In this document: one piece after another, positions 43,201 to 49,305 of the stretch | Numbering within the stretch: position 1 is the first letter of the stretch | Layout of the letters: each line of letters opens with the position of its first letter | Source: Comamonas antarctica | GTDB lineage: Bacteria; Pseudomonadota; Gammaproteobacteria; Burkholderiales; Burkholderiaceae_C | DNA length: 64,000 nucleotides | Direction: 5' to 3' | Assembly: GCF_013363755.1 (NCBI RefSeq) | Contig: NZ_CP054840.1 | Coordinates: 3,279,501 to 3,343,500 of the forward strand | The notes under the pieces: model-generated | The model's input: only the letters and a program-made list of their open reading frames with translations | What the model was told of the DNA's origin: nothing | The model's database searches: none | Translations under genes and position numbers: made by a program

Positions 43201-45291
43201 GCCGAGACCGGTCTTGGCCAGCGTGCCGCTGCCGGCGATCCGGCCGCTGCTGGTCAGGTCGGCATCGCTGGCAAGCTCCAGCGTCACGGGGAAGTTGATG
43301 GTGACGTCGCCGGGCAGCGCCTGCGACTGCTGGTATGCCAGGCGGCTGTTGCCGCTGACCACCAATGGGCCGCTGCCCAGCGCACCCGCCCGGGCCACGG
43401 TCAGCGTGCCGCCGTTGAGCTCGACGCCGCCCGCAAAGGTGTTGCTGCCGCCCAGCTGCAGATTGCCGGCGCCCCGCTTGATCAACTTGGCGCCCGCGGT
43501 GCCGCTGATCGTGCCGTTGAGGCCCAGCGCGTTGTTGCCACTGACCGTCAGGCTGGCGTTCAGCGCCACATCGTTGGCCAGCTCCACCGCAGCGCTGCTG
43601 GTGAGCGTGCTGGCGCCGGCAACGGTCAAGGCACCCGTGCCAAGGGCCAGGTCATTGCCGACGGTCAACGTGCCACCCGACAGCGTGGTTCCCCCCGAGT
43701 AGCTGTTGGCTCGGGCCAGCATCAGCGTACCCGTGCCGGTCTTGACCAGGCCCCCGCCCGGGGCGCCCGAGACGGTGCCATCGAGGCGCAGCTGATTGCT
43801 GCCATCGACCGTGAGGTGGTTGTTCACCACCACGTCGTTGGCCAGTGCCACCAGGGCACTGCTGTCGAGCGTGCTGGCTTGCGCCACCGTCAGGGCGCCC
43901 GTGCCCAGCGCCAGATCGTTGCCGACGCTCAAGGTGCCGCCCGAAAGCGTGGTTCCACCCGCGTAGCTGTTGGCGCCGGAGAGCTTCAACAGGCCTGTAC
44001 CGGTCTTGTAGAGGCTGGCATCCGTGCCGCCCGAAACCAGGCCATTGAGGGTCATGGAGTTCACGCCGTCCACCGTCAGGCCGCTGCCGCCGGTGCTCAG
44101 ATTACGGCCCAGCTGGATAGCATTGCCCAGCGTCAACGCCCCGAACTCGCTGCGCAGCGTGCCGCCCCGTGCGTCAATGGTGTTGCTGCCGGCAAACGCA
44201 TTGTTGTTGACGACCAGCGCGCCACCGAGCAGGCTGACGCTGGTATTACCGCCGCTGGCCAACTGACCGCGCAGGCTCCAGGTACCGCTGTTGACCTCAA
44301 AGTGGTTGAAGTTGACGTAAGTGGCAGTATTGATCGTCGAGCTGTCGGGGGCGCCGCTGGCCACGGCCAACTGCAGGCTCAGTGTGTTGTTGCCGCCAGC
44401 GCCGCCATCCACGATGCCAGAGGGCGCGAATTCCACACCGGCACTGGCGGTGAGACGGCCGGCGTTGCCATCGTTGACGTAAACCCCCGAGCCCGTCAGC
44501 ATGTTGAAGCGGTTGCTGCTGCCCGCTCCCATCGAGACACTGCCGAAGATATTGCCGGCATTGGTGAACACGTTGCCCTGGAGCGAGGGCGCGAAACCAA
44601 TGCGCCCGGTGACCTGCCGATTGTTGGTCATGTCCGCCCGGCCGCCACCGTAGACGGCCACCGCCGGCAGGTTGGCGCGCGAGCCCGTGGCGCCTTGCAC
44701 CAGGTCCACGCTGATGGAGCCATTGTTGACGATGGTGGTCACGCCTGAATTGGAGATATCCAGTGCCAGGCCGTTGAAGCTGCTCAGCGAGGCGCCCGGA
44801 TCACCCGACCTGCCATAGATCGCGGAGGTGTTGGAGAGGTTGTTGACGCTCAGGTTGGTGGGCCCGAAACCAAGCATCCTCAACCCCGTGGTCGGCACGG
44901 TAAAGGTGTTGCCCCAGGTGCCGGCAACGATGCCGTTGCTGTTGAACGTGAGTCCAATGCCCGCGAGGTTCATCGCGGGCGCGCCTTGCTGCGTCGATTG
45001 CGCCAGCGCGCCTGCGGCGATGTTGAAGGTCAGATCGGCACCAGTTGCCGAATAGTCGTAGATGCTGCCGCTGCAAGTCACCGTCATGCCGGGCGGGGGA
45101 GCAAATGGCGAGCAGGCGGCATAAGCCGGTGCGCTGGCCAATGCCAGCAGACCTGCGGCCGCGGCCGCCAGCGCGCTGCGGCGCAGGCGGCGCGCGCTGC
45201 GGCTGCTCTTGCCCGGGCCGCGCGCCACTTCGCTGACAGCCTGCCACACGCCGGTCACGGCGTTGAAAACCACTCGGTAGATTCGATTCAT
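34210..45291 (-). CDS. Giant autotransporter (type Va) with passenger-associated repeats
   Basis: 3,693-residue surface protein. The N terminus is an extended signal peptide of type V secretion (MNRIYRVVFNAVTGVWQAVS, then Ala-rich helix to SAPAYA). The passenger consists of beta-helix repeats of the GAGTLTLTGAN type. Two arrays of an exact 65-residue unit lie at about residues 1419-2133 (11 copies) and 2476-3125 (10 copies). The C-terminal 276 residues from about MWAEVVGHWQ form the autotransporter barrel and end in aromatic VRVRWAF. The whole frame is open with no stop. It is probably an adhesin or aggregation factor; no protease or esterase motif was seen in the passenger. Confidence 0.93.
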   Translation of the reverse strand: MNRIYRVVFNAVTGVWQAVSEVARGPGKSSRSARRLRRSALAAAAAGLLALASAPAYAACSPFAPPPGMTVTCSGSIYDYSATGADLTFNIAAGALAQSTQQGAPAMNLAGIGLTFNSNGIVAGTWGNTFTVPTTGLRMLGFGPTNLSVNNLSNTSAIYGRSGDPGASLSSFNGLALDISNSGVTTIVNNGSISVDLVQGATGSRANLPAVAVYGGGRADMTNNRQVTGRIGFAPSLQGNVFTNAGNIFGSVSMGAGSSNRFNMLTGSGVYVNDGNAGRLTASAGVEFAPSGIVDGGAGGNNTLSLQLAVASGAPDSSTINTATYVNFNHFEVNSGTWSLRGQLASGGNTSVSLLGGALVVNNNAFAGSNTIDARGGTLRSEFGALTLGNAIQLGRNLSTGGSGLTVDGVNSMTLNGLVSGGTDASLYKTGTGLLKLSGANSYAGGTTLSGGTLSVGNDLALGTGALTVAQASTLDSSALVALANDVVVNNHLTVDGSNQLRLDGTVSGAPGGGLVKTGTGTLMLARANSYSGGTTLSGGTLTVGNDLALGTGALTVAGASTLTSSAAVELANDVALNASLTVSGNNALGLNGTISGTAGAKLIKRGAGNLQLGGSNTFAGGVELNGGTLTVARAGALGSGPLVVSGNSRLAYQQSQALPGDVTINFPVTLELASDADLTSSGRIAGSGTLAKTGLGDLTLSGVTNIFTGTLDVRQGTLTMAAGSTLGSNPNLNVAAGATVRLNSAASVNNLSGAGTVWTLGALSAGIGNTSAVFDGQLRGSGSLTKVGSGTLTLNGSNGMTGKTDVNAGTLVLNGSLAAGPVTVKSGATLSGSGSTSGALTVEAGGKLGLKSGSTLRLGSLALNAGSSTNVTLGAPTTTPMAQVAGSLALNGTFNFTGTDALGNGVYRLFDYGGLLTSNLASIGALPEGITAGQLQLQTGVANQVNVVVNSPNLAMQFWDGNYSLANGVVNGGGGIWSAAGTNWTNASGSRNTAWAGDSAIFQGTGGGVEVEGSHDVKFMQFTGNGYQLVNGGAGQLNLVNADGGSAEVRVDADVTARIGVNMAGDGTLSKTSAGTLVLTGNNQYRGGTTLKAGRIVAHSDSALGTGALTASSGTALANQQSVSLGNSLQLAGDLTLDAGSTMTLGGAISGQGGLSKAGSGTLVLNGRNEMEGDFALNAGGVVIGNAQALGKGTLKTADGTSIDSRVPGVGVDNDVALTGALTVLGTRDLALTGTVSGNGNLIKAGGAALNLLGANTLDGSVTLAHGTLRLGTDTSLGNAALNVTGAATLQSAADIAVANRVRLDGNLTVVGGNALAFDGLLSGTAGLVKDGSGTLALGQANSYLGNTELKAGTLRLGNAGALSGGMLKATGSAALESTSSMNLANAVDISGSLTLQGSHDMTLSGAISGSGSLTKAGTGTLTLTGANTATGTTSVDAGRLLASAASLASGAITNNAALELMQQTDATLAQAIGGSGDLTKSGAGTLTLTGANTSTGGTAIIAGQLVASAANLGSGMLVNNAALELRQDTDATLAQDIAGSGDMVKSGSGTLTLTGANTSTGLTGITGGRLVASVANLASGDIVNNAALELRQDTAATLAQALGGSGDLIKSGTGTLTLAGTNTATGGTAIEAGRLVAGVAHLASGGITNNAALEIQQSDNAVLAQALGGSGELIKSGAGTLTLAGANTSTGGTTIDAGRLVASAANLGSGAITNNAALELKQASDATLAQAIGGSGELTKTGAGTLTLTGANTSTGGTTIVDGELVVSTANLGSGAIVNDAALQLKQDSNAVLAQDISGSGHLLKSGSGTLTLTGTNTSTGLTGIASGRLVASATNLASGAIINMAQLELNQAGEATLAQAISGSGQLIKSGTGTLTLTGSNTATGSTTIEAGRLVASVASLASGAIVNNAALEIRQSTNAVLAQAISGSGDLIKSGSAVLTLAGSNTSTGATTIEAGRLIASAANLGSGAITNHAALEIHQAQDATLAQAISGSGDLTKSGAGTLTLTGANSSTGGTAIIAGRVVASAANLGSGIIANNAALELKQESDATLAQAIAGSGELSKTGAGTLTLTGVNTSTGATHIDAGRLVASSANLGSGTITNNAALELQQAADGTLTQAIAGSGGLTKTGAGTLTLTGRNSYAGDTLVSAGSLKFADADAQFSPGNTLAGNIQVAGGAGLEIATAATLSVGKAVELLQGAQLSIQSRGAQPSLVADSLQVGAEVGFNLSGIGARSELDRVLVSTNNGITGDFAKVHVGGFSGEVDYLTLTTGKSADGKQYLASYGLNWSANNNLAQGSFTLAGAGEQFDVGVALDDQGANGAAGWNGKTLSKKGAGTLVLSADNGYTGGTQIEAGTLQVGNGGMAGTLGTGSVANEGTLAFNRSNLLHVDNEISGSGNLVQKGTGTTVLLADNRYTGTTTIEAGTLQVGNGGTTGALGSGNVINNATLGINRSDAVTLSNAITGSGSLHQQGTGTTTLTGANDYRGGTTISAGRLIASSDSLGSGAITNHAALEVNQAGNGTLAQAISGTGDLTKSGAGTLTLTGANTSTGGTLIEAGRLIAGAGNLGSGTISNNAALELKQETDATLAQAIGGTGDLTKSGAGTLTLTGTNSSTGGTTIEAGRLIAGAGNLGSGAISNNAALELKQINDATLAQAIGGTGELIKSGAGTLTLTGANTSTGGTTIEAGRLIAGAGNLGSGTISNNAALELKQINDATLAQAIGGTGELIKSGAGTLTLTGANTSTGGTTIEAGRLIAGAGNLGSGTISNNAALELKQETDATLAQAIGGTGELIKSGAGTLTLTGANNSTGGTTIEAGRLITGAGNLGGGAISNNAALELKQINDATLAQAIGGSGELIKSGAGTLTLTGANTSTGGTTIEAGRLIAGAGNLGSGAISNNAALELKQSTDATLAQAIGGTGELIKSGAGTLTLTGANSSTGGTTIEAGRLIAGAGNLGSGAISNNAALELTQINDATLAQAIGGTGELIKSGAGTLTLSGENTSTGGTRIEAGRLIAAAGHLGRGAIVNNATLELNQALDATLAQSLAGSGQLVKSGAGTLTLTSTNTSTGGTVIEAGRLVASVAKLGSGAITNNAALELNQAGDATLAQALAGNGSLTKTGAGTLAFTGNGSAYTGSTAVDAGTLAIGAGAVLGGSLHVAGGASLTGSGSVGSTTLASGAIIAPGSISVSGHSYGTLTVNGDLRFAPGSTYQFHADPDSGTSDRLQVSGTVQLAGGLLHVGPGAGFDVSKTYTLLQAASLQGQFDTVSSNYAYLDPKLQYNANSLSLLLERKQLPVDPADPGTPTRPIEFADLAQTRNQTGVANAVQSLQPDSALYRFVQSLPEGTPAAVFESLSGEVHSTAQGSMRSGAQLFGNSSLRHLHSNLTANLRPGAPIAQSDGPLPASAWPSTKALPMWAEVVGHWQSYAGDGNAARLKQSTGGLFLGGDSEVAGSGWRVGGSLGYTRTDARVADRSSTGKVDSYSAAVYGGKSFGAGVGQLNVMGGLAYTWHEIASERHVAALEQTLKADYHAGTSQLFAEVGYALGQYGKVGIEPFAGISLGEQRNRGFQERGGFAALRGDASRDDLGSGTLGLRMHSDFKLGGSEGRLRGTLGWRHAFGDVSNRTSMAFEGGQNFTVAGVPLARNTALLGLEAELELSRNAALVLGYKGEFGSGNRDHSAQVRVRWAF
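35917..37866 (-). repeat. Autotransporter repeat array 2: 10 units of 195 bp
   Basis: Ten in-frame units of exactly 195 bp, each encoding 65 residues beginning GAGTLTLTGANTSTGGT. Units 2 to 8 of this array are nearly identical in sequence. They differ mainly in short cassettes such as INDATL, ETDATL or STDATL and in a few synonymous sites, which suggests recent duplication or gene conversion. Confidence 0.95.
38893..41037 (-). repeat. Autotransporter repeat array 1: 11 units of 195 bp
   Basis: Eleven in-frame units of exactly 195 bp. They are more diverged than array 2 and show a higher-order period of four units: units 2-5 resemble units 6-9, and unit 10 resembles unit 2. Shared marks are LAQDI in 2 and 6, STGLTGI in 3 and 7, and NTATG with NAVLAQ in 4 and 8. 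Confidence 0.92.
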
Positions 45292-45433
45292 GACGATGGA
45301 GACCCGGGCCTTGCCCAGCCGGGGTGTTTACAAGAGTTGGGTAGGAAAAAGCCAGGCGCGCAACATGCCAGGGCATGTGTCGATAAAGCCTTGATGGGTC
45401 GTGACAACCCATAGTTAAAAGCATTTTCTTACA

Positions 45434-45474
45434 AACGAAACGTTTTGGAATGGGACTCCAAGTCAAGTTTCGTT
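45434..45474. promoter_or_regulatory. Inverted repeat AACGAAAC/GTTTCGTT upstream of the autotransporter
   Basis: Arms at 45434-45441 and 45467-45474 lie in an A+T-rich stretch of the 268-bp gap between the autotransporter start (45291) and the HD-GYP stop (45560). A TTGACT sequence on the minus strand lies between the arms, so the arms may form an operator over the -35 region of the autotransporter promoter. Confidence 0.4.
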
Positions 45475-45559
45475 ACTACAACACTTGTGTAACTTTCGAA
45501 AAAATCCCTCAAGAAATCGGATCCGCCGATCGGCGCTTAGCTGGTGCCCGCTTGCAAGC

Positions 45560-46900
45560 TCAGGACCGCATCGGCGGCAGGCGATGAATGCAGGCCTTGA
45601 GCGCCGCGAAGCACTCCGCATCGATGGCGCTGCCCACGGTTTTTTCCATGATTTCCAGCGTTTCGTCGACCGGCACCGCCCCGCGGTAAGGGCGCGCCGC
45701 GGTGATCGCATCGAAGATGTCGGCGCAGGTGATGATGCGGGTCTCGAGCGTGATGTCCTGCGCACTCAGCCCGCGCGGATAGCCCTTGCCATCCAGGCGC
45801 TCATGGTGCGCGCCCGCGATGCGCGCCAGCTCGCCAAACGCATCGATGCGCCCGAGAATGGTCTCGGTATGCATCGCATGCGCCTGCACCGCGGCCCATT
45901 CGTCGCCGTCGAGCTTGCCCGGCTTGTCCAGGATGCTGTTGCTCACGCCGAGCTTGCCGATGTCATGCAGCAGCGCGCCGCGCTTGAGCCAGCGCCGGCG
46001 TTCCGCACCGATGCCCATGGTTTCGGCCATCAGGTCGACATACAGCGCGACGCGCGCGCTGTGCCCGCTGGTGTAGGGACTCTTGGAATCGACGACCTGT
46101 CCGAACGCCGCGGCGATATCGTCCAGATAGTCCTCATCGAGCGGCACCAGCCTCGAGCCAGGCTCCAGCGCCAGCACGGCCGGACCGATGTCGCCGCCGG
46201 CCAGCTGCTGCCAGAAACCGGCATCGGCCACGGCCAGCAGCGCATCGATCAGTTCCGGGTCGAGCCACTGGCCGCGGCGGCGCTGCAATTCCTCGGCCAC
46301 TGCCTGCGCCCCGCCGCTGGTGTGGAATACGTCGGTCACCTGCGCCAGCAGCGCAATGCGCGAGTACAGCGGAATCGCCTCGCCGGCGAGGCCGTCGGGC
46401 CGGCCCTTGCCGTTGTAGTGCTCATCGAGGTGGTAGATGCCCGCGGCCACCGACTCGGGAAAGCGCAGCAGCCGCGCGATCTCGGCGCCGCGCTGGCAGC
46501 GGGTCTGGATCAGTTCGTCGGCCAGGTCCCTGCCATTGCGCAGGATGTTGAGCACCGCGCGGAAACGCTCGGCCAGCGGCGCGCGCAGGCCGGTGTGCGA
46601 GAGCACGAAATTGAGCACCTGCGGCAGGCTGTCGCCGACGGTCTTGAAGTCGTGCTTGAAGGCAAGGTCGTTGGTCATGTACAGCTCGCAGATGCGCGCG
46701 GCATTGCTGCTGCAGCCCAGGTCCTTGAGCAGCAATGTGTAGTACAGGCCCCATAGTTCGTCCTCGGACATGCCGATGCGCCGCCCCACCTGCATGCCGA
46801 TCCAGCAGCAGCGCGAGCAATGGCCTTCGGGTTGGCCTTCGGTGATGTCGAGCGCATGGCTCAACGCAGAAATCAGCTCTGACAGGCGCAGTCCGTGCAT
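45560..46900 (-). CDS. Tandem HD-GYP protein, probable cyclic-di-GMP phosphodiesterase
   Basis: 446-residue soluble protein with two HD-GYP-like modules. The first is degenerate: where the catalytic HD should be it reads LLLKDLGC, although a GYP-like segment HYNGKGRPDGL is kept. The second is intact, with LLHDIGKLGV (H312, D313), AGAHHERLDGKGYPRGL and CADIFDAITAARPYR. HD-GYP enzymes hydrolyse cyclic di-GMP to GMP. There is no receiver or membrane domain. It is the gene upstream of the giant autotransporter on the same strand but separated by 268 bp, so a regulatory link through c-di-GMP is only possible, not shown. Confidence 0.88.
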   Translation of the reverse strand: MHGLRLSELISALSHALDITEGQPEGHCSRCCWIGMQVGRRIGMSEDELWGLYYTLLLKDLGCSSNAARICELYMTNDLAFKHDFKTVGDSLPQVLNFVLSHTGLRAPLAERFRAVLNILRNGRDLADELIQTRCQRGAEIARLLRFPESVAAGIYHLDEHYNGKGRPDGLAGEAIPLYSRIALLAQVTDVFHTSGGAQAVAEELQRRRGQWLDPELIDALLAVADAGFWQQLAGGDIGPAVLALEPGSRLVPLDEDYLDDIAAAFGQVVDSKSPYTSGHSARVALYVDLMAETMGIGAERRRWLKRGALLHDIGKLGVSNSILDKPGKLDGDEWAAVQAHAMHTETILGRIDAFGELARIAGAHHERLDGKGYPRGLSAQDITLETRIITCADIFDAITAARPYRGAVPVDETLEIMEKTVGSAIDAECFAALKACIHRLPPMRS

Positions 46901-47055
46901 GGGTAACCGTATATTGCAATGCCGATGTACCGTTTACATCGTGTCACATGTGAGTCTGCACACTATTGAGTAAGCGTGCACTCACCACGGTCAATCCCCC
47001 GGCACGAAACTGCCCGGCAACGGGACACTACGCCCATTCCGGCCTCGCGCCGATT

Positions 47056-47553
47056 TTATTTCAGTGATTTCTCCAGGCCTTGCGCGTGTTCGCGGTGGGC
47101 CTTGAGCACCGGCAGCGTCTTGGTGGCAAAGGCCTTGACCTCGGCATCGTCCGCGCCCTTGCTGGCTTTCTCGAACAGCGCGATATCGGTCTTGTGGTCG
47201 GCGAGGCCGACTTGCTTGACGAACTCGCGGTCGAAGTTCTTCGCGCCGGAGATCTTGTCCAGGCGCGCCTGCTTGTCGGCTGGCACGGCCGCAGGCAGGG
47301 TCACGCCCTTGCGCGCGGCCAGCCCCTTGAGTTCCTCATTGGCCGCGCCATGGTCCTTGACCAGCATCGCACCATAGGATTTCACCGGCTCGGAGCTGCC
47401 CTTTTGCTCCGCTAGGCGCCCGGCTTCCACCTCATACAGGCCGCCAACGGCCGCCTTGCTGAGAAATTCGTGGTCCTTCTTGCTGGCTTCGGCATGCGCG
47501 GTGGCAACGACTGCAACGCTGAAAGCGGCGGCGACCCAATGGCTGAGTTTCAT
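47056..47553 (-). CDS. Exported DUF4142 protein
   Basis: 165-residue periplasmic protein with a signal peptide (HWVAAAFSVAVVATAHA) and an all-helical DUF4142 domain of ferritin-like appearance (EFLSKAAVGGLYEVEAGRLAEQKGS, KSYGAMLVKDHGAANEELKGLA, ADHKTDIALFEKASKGADDAEVKAFA). The ATG at 47553 has AAGGAG upstream. Family members are stress-related in several bacteria, but no reaction is known. It stands alone between HD-GYP and peroxiredoxin genes. Confidence 0.85.
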   Translation of the reverse strand: MKLSHWVAAAFSVAVVATAHAEASKKDHEFLSKAAVGGLYEVEAGRLAEQKGSSEPVKSYGAMLVKDHGAANEELKGLAARKGVTLPAAVPADKQARLDKISGAKNFDREFVKQVGLADHKTDIALFEKASKGADDAEVKAFATKTLPVLKAHREHAQGLEKSLK

Positions 47554-47652
47554 GGCGAATCTCCTTGCAAAGAAACCACCGTAAGACCTTGGATGCCAGG
47601 TCAATGTGGGCCAATGGATGGACTGCGGATGAGAACGCACCTACAGCGGTGC

Positions 47653-47708
47653 CGGCCGCACCGCACCGGCCGCACCTCGCCGGCCGCACCTCGCCGGCCG
47701 CACCGCGC
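47653..47708. repeat. 14-bp tandem repeat, four units
   Basis: Four consecutive units of CGGCCGCACCnCnC (third-position variants CGCAC, CTCGC, CTCGC, CGCGC) at 47653, 47667, 47681 and 47695. It fills much of the 169-bp gap between the DUF4142 start and the peroxiredoxin stop. The unit contains the NotI-like palindrome CGGCCG. Confidence 0.85.
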
Positions 47709-47722
47709 CAGTTGCACTATGC

Positions 47723-48280
47723 CTACTTCCTGCGCTGCAATTGCTGCACCGCGGCCTTGGTCTGCGCCACATGCTCCATCGGGTCGGCGCCGACATGCGC
47801 GAACTTGATGCGGCCGTCCTGGCCGATCACATAGGAAATGCGGTCGGCGCGCTGCGGATTGGCGGCGGCCGAGGCATCGTAGGCGCGGATGGTCTTGGCC
47901 TGCGGGTCAGACGCCACGGCGAACTGGTCGCGGCAGGCCTCGGTGGAAAAGCGCTGCAGCGTGGCGATGTCGTCGTGCGACATGCCCACGACCTGCGCGC
48001 CCAGCGCGTTGAACGCGGGCGAGGCCTCGGCAAATGCATGGGCCTCGAGCGTGCAGCCCTGGGTGAACGCCTTGGGAAAGAAATACAGCACCACCGGCCC
48101 CTTGGCCAGTGCCGCCTTCATGCCGAATTCAAAGGGCTTGCCCGCGACCGCGGCCTGGGTGGTGAATGCCGGTGCCGCGTCGCCTACCTTGAGCACCGCC
48201 TGGGCCGCCGGGGAAAACAGGGCCGCCAGCACCAGGGCGGCGGGGAATGCGGCGCGAATGCCAGAGCCGGGAATGCGCAT
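47723..48280 (-). CDS. Exported peroxiredoxin (PrxQ/AhpC-TSA family)
   Basis: 185-residue thiol peroxidase with an N-terminal signal peptide ([20 protein letters not shown]), so it should act in the periplasm. The peroxidatic site is [17 protein letters not shown] with C76; the usual Pro before Gly-Cys is replaced by Gln, but the Thr three residues before the Cys is kept. A candidate resolving Cys is C116 in [10 protein letters not shown]. The ATG at 48280 has GGGAGG upstream. The exported location is less common than the cytoplasmic Bcp type. Confidence 0.85.
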   Translation of the reverse strand: MRIPGSGIRAAFPAALVLAALFSPAAQAVLKVGDAAPAFTTQAAVAGKPFEFGMKAALAKGPVVLYFFPKAFTQGCTLEAHAFAEASPAFNALGAQVVGMSHDDIATLQRFSTEACRDQFAVASDPQAKTIRAYDASAAANPQRADRISYVIGQDGRIKFAHVGADPMEHVAQTKAAVQQLQRRK

Positions 48281-48421
48281 GGGAGGTTCCTTGCTGTGAT
48301 GTCTGGATCGCATTGTCCAGGCTTTTGCCTTGCCGGCCTATGCCGACCTATGCCGGCACCTGCGCGCAATGCACGCAATGCCCGCAAAATGGCGCTTCAG
48401 ATCAAACCGGAGGAGCAGGAA

Positions 48422-49186
48422 ATGGCATCGAGCAAGGTAGCGGTCATCACGGGCGCGGGATCGGGCATTGGCAAGGCAGTGGCGCTGGCGCTGATCGCGG
48501 ATGGTTTCCAGGTGGTGCTGGCGGGGCGCCGCGGCGCGCTGCTGGAGCAGGTCAAGGAGGAGGCCCAGGCGCTGCATGGCGCGGGCGAGCGCGTGCTGTG
48601 CGTGCCCACCGATGTGAGCGATGCCGATGCCGTGGCCGCGCTGTTCGCGCGCGCCGTCGAGACGTTCGGCCGCGTCGACCTGCTGTTCAACAACGCCGGC
48701 CGCGGCAACCCCCCGGGTTCGTTCATCGACTGGACACCGCAGCAGTGGCGCGAGGTGGTCGATGTGAACCTGAACGGCATGTTCTACTGCCTGCAGCAGG
48801 CCTTCAAGATCATGCGCGACCAGCGCCCGCAGGGCGGGCGCATCATCAACAACGGCTCGATCTCGGCGCATGCGCCGCGCCCTAACTCGATTGCCTACAC
48901 CGCGACCAAGCACGCGGTGATGGGGCTGACAAAGACCGCGTCGCTCGACGGCCGCCCCTACAACATTGCGGTCGGCCAGATCGACATCGGCAATGCGCTG
49001 ACCGAACTGGCCGAGCGCATGACCCAGGGCGTGCCCCAGGCCAACGGCGAGATTGCCGTGGAGCCGACCATGGATGTGAACGTGGTCGGCCAGTCGGTGC
49101 TCTACATGGCCAAGCTGCCGCTCGAGGCCAACGTGCTGTTCCACACCGTCATGGCGACCAAGATGCCGTTCGTCGGCCGGGGCTGA
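48422..49186 (+). CDS. Short-chain dehydrogenase/reductase (SDR)
   Basis: 254-residue NAD(P)-dependent oxidoreductase of the classical SDR family. The cofactor motif is [19 protein letters not shown] is present in [10 protein letters not shown], and the catalytic residues are Ser in NGSISAHAP and the YTATK pair. GRR after the second strand suggests NADP preference. The start is the ATG at 48422 with GGAGGAG upstream; an ATG at 48389 lies before that ribosome site and is less likely. The substrate is unknown. Confidence 0.9.
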   Translation: MASSKVAVITGAGSGIGKAVALALIADGFQVVLAGRRGALLEQVKEEAQALHGAGERVLCVPTDVSDADAVAALFARAVETFGRVDLLFNNAGRGNPPGSFIDWTPQQWREVVDVNLNGMFYCLQQAFKIMRDQRPQGGRIINNGSISAHAPRPNSIAYTATKHAVMGLTKTASLDGRPYNIAVGQIDIGNALTELAERMTQGVPQANGEIAVEPTMDVNVVGQSVLYMAKLPLEANVLFHTVMATKMPFVGRG

Positions 49187-49305
49187 AGCCACGGCATCGA
49201 TGGCGCTGCAGCGCAGGCCCGGGCACGGCGTGTCCGGTGGACCTATCCCCTGTGACGTTATCGAGAATCAGTTGTAATAAGAGATTGCGCAATCGGAGCC
49301 ATGCA

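Noticed and set aside
34192..44748. An open reading frame of about 3,500 codons on the plus strand, antisense to the autotransporter
   Set aside because: It is the mirror frame of a repetitive G+C-rich gene with few codons that become stops on the other strand. The product is low-complexity (AAGDGLRQRGI-type repeats) without signal, domain or ribosome site, while the minus frame has a full autotransporter architecture.
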